DNA of 42,628 nucleotides from an uncultured Robiginitomaculum sp. (lineage in GTDB: Bacteria; Pseudomonadota; Alphaproteobacteria; Caulobacterales; Maricaulaceae): assembly GCA_938015875.1 (NCBI GenBank), contig CALLXE010000030.1, positions 1-42,628 on the forward strand, written 5' to 3'. The position numbers and the translations under genes were made by a program. The notes below the pieces were generated by a model. That model worked only from the letters and a program-made list of their open reading frames with translations. It did no database searches and was not told the DNA's origin. Positions 16,261-23,833 of the stretch are shown in pieces. Position 1 is the first letter of the stretch; every line of letters starts with the position of its first letter.

Positions 16261-18387
16261 GTGTCCGATATTTCCGAAAAAATTATCAGTATTGAGACTG
16301 ACAAAACGACCGCTTCTTCAGCAAGCCTCGCTCTTGAAAGTGAAAGCTACACCGGCGTATTGATAATTGTATGGACCTGTGCCTTTTTATGGGCTCTGGC
16401 GATTGGCATTGCAGCATGGCTTTGGGCCGCGCCCGCCGGCTTGCTTGCCGCCCCGACCCCGATATTATTTGCGATTGCAGCACTGGCCATTATTCCGGCC
16501 GTATTATTTCTCCTGCTGGGCATGATGGTCAAGCGGGTGTTGAGCAGTCTCAGCGCCAATCGCGCGCTCATCGCAGCGGCCGACACCCTGACCCGACCTG
16601 ACGCCGCGGCTCAGCACAAGGTCACCACACTCGCCCAAGGCATTCGCAGCCAAATTATCGGCGTAGACAGCGAGCTGAAAGCGGCTTTGGACCGTTTGGC
16701 GGGAATGGAAAATGTATTGCGCGGCCACACAGACGCGCTCGCCAATTCCCACATTGCCTCAAGTCGGCAGACCGGAGAAATTGCCAATCGCCTCTCGGAG
16801 GAACGGGAAGGCTTAAAACAAATCAGCAGTAATTTTGATGAACGCATGGGCGCACTGTCGCGGCTTCTGACCGAGCACAGCGACCGGCTCGCCCAAGCGA
16901 CGCAGGTTGCAGAGCAAAAAATCCAAGAGGCGCGTGTCAGCGTCGAAGGCGCAGCCGCAAAGATCAATGCATCTTCTGAAATCGTGCGCGACAATGCGCT
17001 CGCGGCGACCGACAGCCTGACTGCCGGCGAAGTTAAAATCACCTCATTGGGCAGCTCTATTCAGGCGCAAGCCCGGGCGCTTGATGACATTAATGCCCGC
17101 CACGCCGCCGACATGGCCGCGCTCGTCAGCCGCCTGGAAGAAGAACAAAGCCGCATGCGCGAAACAATGGATGCCCGTCTTGAGTCCATGCGTGATATGT
17201 CTCTGTCCGCCAAGCTGAGCGCCGAGAGCTTAAACGAAGCCGGAGACGCGGGACGCCGCACGATTGAGGCCTTGGCAAAATCGGCAGAATTGGCTGATAA
17301 TGCCGTCCGCGAACGATTTAAAGAGATGGAAGACATGGTCGACTTCTCTGCGTCCAAAGCCGAGAGCATTACAGACCGCGCAGCGCAGCGGGTTCGCGAC
17401 AGCCTGTCTCTGACCCGTCTGGAGATATCCCGCATTGAAGACGATATGCGGGGCCTTGAGCAACGCCTGACCGACCGCGCGGGAGATTTTGAACGCCGTG
17501 AAACCGCCGTGGACGTGACCCCAAAGCCGGCTTGGCGAAAATCGCTTTTACGCTTCCGTCCCGCAGAGCCGGAAGAGCCGGAGGCGCTGGTCTTAACCCC
17601 GCCCCGGGACACACAACCGGCGGCGTCCCGGCATGCAGGCATTGATCTGAATGAAATTGAAATCCCTCGCCCTGCCCCGAACGGGTCCCCGCTGAAACCC
17701 GCCATACAATCAGCGCCGGATACCGGCGCTCAGCCCCTGAACATTACGCCGGTTGCGCCGGCGCTCTCCCTCGCAGAGCCGCAGAGCCCGGTGCAGGAAA
17801 TGTCACCCGCCGCGATTGTTGCGGAGCCAAAAGCGACCTTGGAAGCGACCTTGGAAATGGAAACGCCCCCGGCGGATCCGATCTTGCCTATAGATTTGCC
17901 GCAAACACCCGGTCTGTCGGCTTCGCGCATTGACCCGCCGCAGCTTCGCAGTCGCAAAGAAAAGTCCGGTTGGAGCCTTCGCTCTCTGTTTGGCAGAAAC
18001 GCCGAAGACGAAGCCCCTCAACCGGTCCATGACGATTTTTCCGGATGGGATGACCAATGCGCGGCTATGATCGCTGACCTGTCCGGGTTGGGATTATCGC
18101 CGGGCGCTGTTGTCGAAGCCGGCACAATCATAGAGGCCGTAAACATGCGCGTCACCAAAGGGCCGGATGCTATGCGCAAAACTGTGGCAATGCGTATGGG
18201 GGAGCCGGTCAGGCATTTACAGGGCGTCTTTTCAGAAGACCCCGCCATGCGCGCGAGCGCGGAAAAATTTGCAAGTCGGTACTATCAGGTGATAAGCGCT
18301 GCCGCCGGCGACCGGGAAGCCATTCGTACACAACTTGAAACGGACGCAGGCCGCGCCTTTTTGTTGTGTGATGCCGCGCTGGGATAG
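16261..18387 (+). CDS. Two-TM coiled-coil protein, TipN-like polarity factor candidate
   Basis: A 708-residue protein with a clear domain plan. A short cytoplasmic N-terminus leads into two transmembrane helices (about 33-55 and 65-90). A long Ala/Glu/Arg-rich coiled coil follows (about 100-440), then a Pro/Glu-rich disordered linker (about 440-585) with basic patches WRKSLLRFR and KEKSGWSLRSLFGR. A compact helical C-terminal domain (about 595-708) ends LLCDAALG. Two N-terminal TM helices plus a long coiled coil plus a small helical C-terminal domain is the plan of Caulobacter TipN, the new-pole marker that positions the flagellum and division. The assignment is by architecture, not by a diagnostic motif. 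The GTG start is preceded by GGAG. It is convergent with the Mla operon, with a two-base gap. Confidence 0.65.
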   Translation: MSDISEKIISIETDKTTASSASLALESESYTGVLIIVWTCAFLWALAIGIAAWLWAAPAGLLAAPTPILFAIAALAIIPAVLFLLLGMMVKRVLSSLSANRALIAAADTLTRPDAAAQHKVTTLAQGIRSQIIGVDSELKAALDRLAGMENVLRGHTDALANSHIASSRQTGEIANRLSEEREGLKQISSNFDERMGALSRLLTEHSDRLAQATQVAEQKIQEARVSVEGAAAKINASSEIVRDNALAATDSLTAGEVKITSLGSSIQAQARALDDINARHAADMAALVSRLEEEQSRMRETMDARLESMRDMSLSAKLSAESLNEAGDAGRRTIEALAKSAELADNAVRERFKEMEDMVDFSASKAESITDRAAQRVRDSLSLTRLEISRIEDDMRGLEQRLTDRAGDFERRETAVDVTPKPAWRKSLLRFRPAEPEEPEALVLTPPRDTQPAASRHAGIDLNEIEIPRPAPNGSPLKPAIQSAPDTGAQPLNITPVAPALSLAEPQSPVQEMSPAAIVAEPKATLEATLEMETPPADPILPIDLPQTPGLSASRIDPPQLRSRKEKSGWSLRSLFGRNAEDEAPQPVHDDFSGWDDQCAAMIADLSGLGLSPGAVVEAGTIIEAVNMRVTKGPDAMRKTVAMRMGEPVRHLQGVFSEDPAMRASAEKFASRYYQVISAAAGDREAIRTQLETDAGRAFLLCDAALG

Positions 18388-18389
18388 GC

Positions 18390-19043
18390 CTAGCTTTCAG
18401 GCGTCGCCTGACCGTTGACAGACTCAACGATCCAATCAGACATTTCCGTCATGACCGTCTGCGTTATCGTATCCAGCGTATTGACAATAGATGTCACCCG
18501 AACCTCGCCCGTTCTCTTTTCTGCATAGAACTCACGTTTGCCAATAACCTCTCGGGTCTCCAACTTCGTCAGCGTCGCTGATATTCTGAATTTTGCCAAA
18601 GGCGGTGACGCCGGTCCCTGATCAAAGGCCGCTTCAAAAGCGCGAATTCTGGTTTCAAGCGCGTAATCTGTACGCACGACAGTCGGCGGCGCAATCGCTG
18701 TAATTCGGCCATACTGCCCCAAAGACTGCAAGGCGGCATCCTGAAGAAGTCCCGGGATAGGCGATGCCCAGCGCGCCCCGGCGGCATAGGCCAAGCGCTG
18801 ACCGTCCGGCGACACAACAACGTCCATTCCCTGCAAGGCCTTTGCGGCATCCGGCATGGCCACGCGTACAGTCGGCGCCCCGGAAACCGAGGCTACTGAG
18901 ACAGGCGATTGCGTCAGGCGATAGATAGAGGGCGCAGGGGCGGCATCAGGCAGCAAAGACACACATCCTGTGGACATTATGGCCGCACATAAAGTCAGGC
19001 CCCGGGCAATTATCTTACCTTTTAAAGGGTGCTGTATCATCAT
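18390..19043 (-). CDS. ABC-type transport auxiliary lipoprotein (PqiC-like)
   Basis: A 217-residue lipoprotein with lipobox MSTGC (Cys27) and a body typical of the ABC_trans_aux family (PqiC/LetB-associated type): YRLTQSPV near the N-terminus, then conserved Val/Arg-containing strands and a C-terminal helix. Such proteins sit in the outer membrane or periplasm and partner MCE transporters. Two ATGs stand in tandem at the start; the first overlaps the stop of mlaD by four bases (ATGA). It is the last gene of the mlaE-mlaF-mlaD run. It may take the place that MlaC or MlaA holds in E. coli, as neither appears here. Confidence 0.82.
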   Translation of the reverse strand: MMIQHPLKGKIIARGLTLCAAIMSTGCVSLLPDAAPAPSIYRLTQSPVSVASVSGAPTVRVAMPDAAKALQGMDVVVSPDGQRLAYAAGARWASPIPGLLQDAALQSLGQYGRITAIAPPTVVRTDYALETRIRAFEAAFDQGPASPPLAKFRISATLTKLETREVIGKREFYAEKRTGEVRVTSIVNTLDTITQTVMTEMSDWIVESVNGQATPES

Positions 19044-20017
19044 TTTGGCAACTCCACACTTTCGCGCTTTTCTCCGGCAATAAATTGCGATGGATTACGC
19101 TCTAATTCATCTGCAACGCGGTTCAACGTCAGAAGTAATTCTTTAAGCTCAACACCGGCATCTTCAATTTTCTTCAAAGAACCGGCAGCGAAATCAGTGA
19201 CAACGCCATCAGTCGTATTGACCAGTCCCGTGGATTCGTCGGCCAAGCGGCGAAACGCAACCAATGCTGCATTGGCCTCTTGGATCGTAACCTCCAAGCT
19301 GTCGATAATCGGTACAACATTTTCTTTGATCACAATGCGGGCATCCAGCGCCGTTTGGTCAACGGATACGGACGCTGCAGACACGTCCTTTGACGCCTGA
19401 TCAATATTAGCGAGCGTTTGCTCTATACGGGCTGCGGTCAAAGGCTCATCGCGATAGGCCGATGTGATTTGCTCAACATTTGCCAAAATCTTTTGAAAAT
19501 CTTTGATGCTCTCATCGTCAAGCGTGCGCATAATTGAGTTGAGCGTTTTTTGCACCGATTCAACCACTGAGCCGCCATCATCAAGCAGGCTGTCAAGCTG
19601 GCTTCGACGCCCTTCCAGAACGTAGATACCTTTTGTATCAGAGTCTTTGGCCAGCGGCAGATCCACGCCGCCACTGAAAATTTGAATGTAATTTAACCCC
19701 GTCAGGCCTTGGGCCTCCAACTGGCCATAACTTTTAATATCGACCGGCGTTTCTTCAAAAACTTCAATCTTCACAAGCACTTTATTGGGATTGTCGGGAT
19801 CAAGACGAATTTGCGTCACGTCACCGACCTTAATACCGTTAAACCGCACTTCAGCGGATTCCTGAACGCCGCGCACAGGCCCATCGAATTTCACGATATA
19901 TTCGTCAAACTCCTGATCCAAATTGCTTCCGGACAACCACAAAATAAAGCTGAGACCGGCCAGCAGGAATACAAGAACAAAGGTTCCGATCAGCGTATAA
20001 TTCGCCTTACTTTCCAT
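19040..20017 (-). CDS. mlaD: MlaD-type MCE domain protein
   Basis: A 325-residue substrate-binding subunit of an MCE lipid transporter, anchored in the inner membrane. One N-terminal TM helix (about 8-30, YTLIGTFVLVFLLAGLSF) is followed by a single MCE domain (about 38-115, with VRFNGIKVGDVTQI and QGLTGLNYIQI) and a long helical C-terminal region that would form a coiled-coil barrel. The open frame extends to 20059, but the ATG at 20017 has a perfect AAGGAGG six bases upstream and matches the family N-terminus. It therefore overlaps the end of mlaF by 11 bases. The long helical tail resembles periplasm-spanning versions more than the short E. coli MlaD. Confidence 0.92.
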   Translation of the reverse strand: MESKANYTLIGTFVLVFLLAGLSFILWLSGSNLDQEFDEYIVKFDGPVRGVQESAEVRFNGIKVGDVTQIRLDPDNPNKVLVKIEVFEETPVDIKSYGQLEAQGLTGLNYIQIFSGGVDLPLAKDSDTKGIYVLEGRRSQLDSLLDDGGSVVESVQKTLNSIMRTLDDESIKDFQKILANVEQITSAYRDEPLTAARIEQTLANIDQASKDVSAASVSVDQTALDARIVIKENVVPIIDSLEVTIQEANAALVAFRRLADESTGLVNTTDGVVTDFAAGSLKKIEDAGVELKELLLTLNRVADELERNPSQFIAGEKRESVELPK

Positions 20018-20840
20018 TTTCAGCCTCCTTCTCCATAGCCTTGGCACGCGCGCCTGCATCGCTTGCCGCCCGCGCCCGCGGACCGTGGAAATACTCCTTA
20101 ACCCAAGGATCAGGATATTGCATTACCTTAGGCAGTGTATCCACAATGGCAATTTTTTTATCAAGTAAGACCGCAACCCGATCGCAAATCGTAAAAAGAC
20201 TGTCCAAATCATGGGTTACCATCACAACGGTCAATCCGAGCGCTTTACGCAGATTTAAAATCAGTTGGTCAAACGCAGCGGCGCCCACCGGATCAAGACC
20301 GGCCGTCGGTTCATCCAAAAACAAAAGTTCAGGATCAAGCGCCAATGCCCGGGCCAATGCGGCCCGTTTTTGCATCCCGCCGGATAAATCAGAGGGATGA
20401 AGCGTCGCAGCATGCGGAGAGAGGCCCGACAGGTGCAATTTCATATCAGCCAGTTCACGCATAAGCTTGACCGGCAAATCCGTATGCTCGCGCATCGGAA
20501 CCATCACGTTTTCGCGCACAGTCAAAGACGAGAACAGCGCGCCACCCTGAAATAAGACTCCCATGCGATTATTCATATCCTGAAGATCGGCTTCGGGAAT
20601 TTCCCGGCGGATTTGCCCAAACAATTTGATTGAACCGGCCTGTGCATGGCGCAGCCCCAATATTGTATTGAGCAAGACAGATTTTCCTGTGCCCGAGCCG
20701 CCGACAATGCCCAGAACTTCACCGCGCCGTACCCGCAAATCCAGATTGTCATGCACAACATTATCGCCAAAGGCGTTACGCACGCCCGTTGCAACAATCG
20801 GAAAAGCCCCCGGATCTTGGGTGTGAAGCCGTGTTTCCAT
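20007..20840 (-). CDS. mlaF: MCE/Mla transporter ATP-binding protein
   Basis: A 277-residue ABC ATPase that powers the Mla-type phospholipid transporter on the cytoplasmic side. Visible motifs are Walker A GGSGTGKS, the Q-loop region, signature LSGGMQKR, Walker B LLFLDEPTAGLDP and switch histidine VTHDLDS. The FDQLILNLRKALG segment after Walker B is typical of MlaF. The start overlaps the mlaE stop by one base (TAATG), and the end overlaps mlaD by 11 bases, implying tight translational coupling. The C-terminal Ala/Lys/Glu-rich tail (AKAMEKEAENGK) carries the Shine-Dalgarno sequence of mlaD in its codons. Confidence 0.95.
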   Translation of the reverse strand: METRLHTQDPGAFPIVATGVRNAFGDNVVHDNLDLRVRRGEVLGIVGGSGTGKSVLLNTILGLRHAQAGSIKLFGQIRREIPEADLQDMNNRMGVLFQGGALFSSLTVRENVMVPMREHTDLPVKLMRELADMKLHLSGLSPHAATLHPSDLSGGMQKRAALARALALDPELLFLDEPTAGLDPVGAAAFDQLILNLRKALGLTVVMVTHDLDSLFTICDRVAVLLDKKIAIVDTLPKVMQYPDPWVKEYFHGPRARAASDAGARAKAMEKEAENGK

Positions 20841-21982
20841 CAGTAATTCAATTCTAAAAACAGCATGGCAAAAAAGGCATCCAGCACGATAACGGCAAAA
20901 ATGGCCTGAACAACACTGGCTGTCGTTCGTCTGCCGAGTGATTCAACACTGCCCTTCACGGCGAGGCCTTGGCGACATCCGATCAACGCAATAACCAAAG
21001 CAAAGACCGGCGCCTTAACCAAACCAACGATCATATGATCAACGGCGATTTCCGACGAAATCCGCATAAAAAACTGATTAAACGAGATGTTTTCAACAAA
21101 TTTTGCGACCATGGCTCCGCCAATTAACCCTGAAACCATGCCGGCAAAGGTCAAAATCGGGGCTGATACCAGACAGGCCAGAGCCCGCGGCGCAACCAGA
21201 GTTTCGTCAACATCGAGCCCGATAACCTGCATAGCGTCAACTTCCTGGCGCATGACCATAGAGCCGATTTGGGCTGTAAAGGCACTGTTTGATCGTGACG
21301 CCATCATAATGGCCATAATTAAAACGGCAAATTCACGCAGAACGGAAAGGCCCACAAGGTCGACCATAAAAATTTGAACCCCGAAAGACGCTAAGAGTTG
21401 CGCGCCCATAAACGCGATGACGCAGCCGATAAAAAAACTCAGCACCATGACAATCGGCAAGGCATCCATGCCGACCTGTTCGATCAAGGCCACCACAGAT
21501 TTCCAGCGTACCCGTTGCGGACGCCGCGCCATATTAAACAAAGCAACCAAGATACGTCCGAAAAATGCAATCGTGTCGACAACTTCCGCGCAGGCGTCAG
21601 CCGTGCCCTTACCCAAGCGGTGCACCGCATCGTACCAAGCGCGCGGCTGCGGCGGAGCCATCCCCATGGCTGCGCTCGCTGCCTCTTTTAAGAGGTTTTG
21701 CTGAACATCATTTGCATTGGCCGTCGACCAGACAAGCGAGCTGTGATCTCCGGCGCGGATAACCCGCGCCATGATAAACGCTCCGGCCGTGTCCATTCGC
21801 GAGAGCTTTTCCACATCAAACAGGACCTGATCATAATTCAGCCCCTTAATTTGACTGCGCAAATCTTCGTCAATCTCTTTAATGGTGGACAGCACCCATT
21901 CGCCGAAAACGCGCACGGTCAGCTGGGTTCCGTCAAGGGACAGGTCAAAGGCTTGAGCCGAATTGATCGGGGTTGAGTTCAT
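20840..21982 (-). CDS. mlaE: MlaE family permease with N-terminal STAS domain
   Basis: A 380-residue inner-membrane permease of the MCE transporter. Residues about 10-100 form a STAS-like domain (VRVFGEWVLSTI, VLFDVEKLSRMDTAGAFIM), the part that E. coli makes as the separate protein MlaB. The rest is the MlaE domain with five or six hydrophobic segments, including GMDALPIVMVLSFFIGCVIAF and RSNSAFTAQIGSMVMRQEVDAM. The frame can be read from a TTG at 22021; I use the ATG at 21982 because the added 13 residues have no counterpart. No strong Shine-Dalgarno sequence is seen. It is the first gene of the operon and is divergent from the epimerase gene, with 63 bases between. Confidence 0.93.
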   Translation of the reverse strand: MNSTPINSAQAFDLSLDGTQLTVRVFGEWVLSTIKEIDEDLRSQIKGLNYDQVLFDVEKLSRMDTAGAFIMARVIRAGDHSSLVWSTANANDVQQNLLKEAASAAMGMAPPQPRAWYDAVHRLGKGTADACAEVVDTIAFFGRILVALFNMARRPQRVRWKSVVALIEQVGMDALPIVMVLSFFIGCVIAFMGAQLLASFGVQIFMVDLVGLSVLREFAVLIMAIMMASRSNSAFTAQIGSMVMRQEVDAMQVIGLDVDETLVAPRALACLVSAPILTFAGMVSGLIGGAMVAKFVENISFNQFFMRISSEIAVDHMIVGLVKAPVFALVIALIGCRQGLAVKGSVESLGRRTTASVVQAIFAVIVLDAFFAMLFLELNY

Positions 21983-22045
21983 GGCAGTAACGTGCAAATC
22001 CAAAGCCCCCGCGTCAAGCAATGGAATGGCTACAGGTACGGATTT

Positions 22046-23041
22046 ATGCGAGAAATAAAGGCTTCAATGCGCTCTTGGCCGGTCAATGGCAGTTTTCGCA
22101 TCTCCCGAAGCTCTGTCAGCGCCATTGATGTTGTTTGGGTCACGATTACCCAAGGCGGCTATGCAGGCAGAGGCGAGTGCCGTCCCTACCCGCGATATAA
22201 TGAGACCCCGCAATCTGTTTTAGCGCAAATTAACGCAGTTGCGCCTGCTATTGCGGCAGGCGCAGACACAACAGCGCTGCAAACCCTGATGCCCGCAGGG
22301 GCGGCCCGCAACGCTGTGGACTGCGCGCTGTGGGACTTACGCGCCAAGATCGAAGGCGCCGGCGTGCAAACGCTTTTAGGCCTGCCGGCCCCGCGCGCCT
22401 TGCGCACCGCCTTCACCCTATCCGTCGATACACCGAGAAACATGGCAAACGCCGCGCGCGCAGCCGGAGACTTCAACCTTTTAAAAATGAAGATCAAAGA
22501 TATCGGCGGTATTGAAGCAGCCCGCGCTGTTTTATCCGTTCGGCCGGAAGCCGAGCTGATCATTGACGCCAATGAGGCTTTGCAGCCCGCAGAACTGCCG
22601 GCGTTTCAAGCCGCCTTGTGCGGACTGCCTGTGCTGATGATTGAGCAGCCTATATCCGCGTCAGATACGAAAAGCGTGCAAATTGACCCGCGAGCCCTGC
22701 CGATTGTCTGCGCGGACGAAGCGTTGCACACGCGCGCAGATTTACCGAATTTATGGGCAATGGGCTACCGCGCGGTAAATGTGAAGCTTGATAAATGCGG
22801 CGGCTTAACCGAAGCACAGCTTTTAATGCGCGAGGCTAAGGCAATAGGCTTTGTCACTATGGCCGGCTGCATGGTCGGCACATCTTTGGCTATGGCGCCC
22901 ATGCTGTATTTGGCAGGCATGGCAGATGTCGCAGATTTGGACGGCCCCGCTTTGCTGGCGCGCGATTGCGATGACGGCCTTGTGTATAAGCGCGGCACAG
23001 TCGGCGTCCCAAGTCCGAAATTATGGGGCGGCCCTTTTTGA
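22046..23041 (+). CDS. Dipeptide epimerase (enolase superfamily)
   Basis: A 331-residue enolase-superfamily enzyme of the muconate-lactonizing subgroup, most like L-Ala-D/L-Glu and related dipeptide epimerases. The acid/base lysine pair and metal ligands are visible: LKMKIKD (KxK), LIIDANEAL (Asp), IEQP (Glu), CADEALH (Asp), and VKLDKCGG with the second catalytic lysine. The capping region starts RSWPVNGSFRISRS. A GTG at 21992 would add 18 residues with no family counterpart, so I use the ATG at 22046. A likely role is use or recycling of murein peptides; the exact dipeptide is not predictable. No peptidase neighbours it. Confidence 0.85.
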   Translation: MREIKASMRSWPVNGSFRISRSSVSAIDVVWVTITQGGYAGRGECRPYPRYNETPQSVLAQINAVAPAIAAGADTTALQTLMPAGAARNAVDCALWDLRAKIEGAGVQTLLGLPAPRALRTAFTLSVDTPRNMANAARAAGDFNLLKMKIKDIGGIEAARAVLSVRPEAELIIDANEALQPAELPAFQAALCGLPVLMIEQPISASDTKSVQIDPRALPIVCADEALHTRADLPNLWAMGYRAVNVKLDKCGGLTEAQLLMREAKAIGFVTMAGCMVGTSLAMAPMLYLAGMADVADLDGPALLARDCDDGLVYKRGTVGVPSPKLWGGPF

Positions 23042-23053
23042 AATCAAATAAAC

Positions 23054-23659
23054 TTAGCTTGACGGGGCGCTTGGTGCATTTCCGCGCGTTTGCTGCGCAA
23101 TGGAATCCGTAACAGCGCGCAAAGCATCTGTGCTTTGCGAAAGCCCAAGCGTGTCAGCCTTAGTATCAGCCACGCCTTTTGCGCTTAAAGCTGCGCCAAA
23201 TGTCATTTCTGATTTGCGCGCGGCCAAGAGCGCTTTTTCTAAAGCCCGCAAATCTTTGCTGAGCGCCTTCGCGTCAGGGTCTGCAGATAAAACAGTCACC
23301 GCCATGTCGGCCAGACTGCGCACCTGAAGGCTTGCAGCAGAAATATCAGATTTTACTAACATTACAGACGGTGCGTTAGCTGCGTAGATATCCTGAGCGC
23401 TGGCAGTTTGCGTTTTCGGCTTCAGGCCGCGAAGCAGAACTCCGGCAGCCGTTTGAGCCGTTCCGGACTTTTTTTCAATCCAGCCGTTTTGCGCAAAATT
23501 GTAAGCCAAAGCCTTGGCGCTGCGGCGAAGCGCGAGGCGATCAACACTGTCAATTACTGCTGCCGATTCCTGAGACGCTTGCCCGGGCACCATTTCAACA
23601 GTTGCGCACGCGCCAAGAGACAGGCTCGCGGTCAAGATTATGGCGCTGAGTAATTTCAT
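23054..23659 (-). CDS. Putative lipoprotein, unknown function
   Basis: A 201-residue protein that I do not recognise. A classical signal peptide ends in LGAC (Cys18), so it should be an outer- or inner-membrane lipoprotein. After a short linker the mature part is strongly alpha-helical and Ala/Ser/Lys/Asp-rich (for example LALRRSAKALAYNF and KDLRALEKALLAARKS), suggesting a helical bundle or coiled coil. The C-terminus is flexible (NAPSAPSS). It faces the epimerase gene with 12 bases between the stops. The 174 bases upstream hold its promoter region and a long palindrome. Composition is in line with its neighbours. Confidence 0.65.
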   Translation of the reverse strand: MKLLSAIILTASLSLGACATVEMVPGQASQESAAVIDSVDRLALRRSAKALAYNFAQNGWIEKKSGTAQTAAGVLLRGLKPKTQTASAQDIYAANAPSVMLVKSDISAASLQVRSLADMAVTVLSADPDAKALSKDLRALEKALLAARKSEMTFGAALSAKGVADTKADTLGLSQSTDALRAVTDSIAQQTRGNAPSAPSS

Positions 23660-23797
23660 GCGAGTCCCTGCTTTATGCCGTTTGCTTAACGGCCTTTTGA
23701 TTTACAGTCATATACTTAGCGCAAGACGCTGAATATATTATGAATTCCCACATTAAGAAAAAGTGTTAACGCCGCGCGCAGAGACTTCAAGCAATTT

Positions 23798-23827
23798 CCA
23801 CAGAATTACAAATTTGTAATCCTGTGG
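23798..23827. repeat. 30-base near-perfect palindrome
   Basis: The left arm CCACAGAATTACAAA (23798-23812) abuts the right arm TTTGTAATCCTGTGG (23813-23827), with one mismatched pair and no spacer. It starts six bases past the stop codon of the symporter gene on the minus strand. It could be a terminator hairpin for that gene, but no U-tract follows on that strand. It could instead be a binding site for a dimeric regulator of the lipoprotein gene that begins at 23659. Confidence 0.6.
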
Positions 23828-23833
23828 TTTTGA

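Noticed and set aside
17061-17705. 214-codon open frame on the minus strand inside the TipN-like gene
   Set aside because: Ser/Arg-rich composition typical of reading the antisense of an Ala/Glu/Arg coiled coil. No family resemblance and no ribosome site; the plus-strand gene is clearly real.
21983-22045. N-terminal extensions of mlaE (TTG at 22021) and of the epimerase (GTG at 21992)
   Set aside because: The two extensions would overlap each other on opposite strands and have no family counterpart. Internal ATGs fit both families better.
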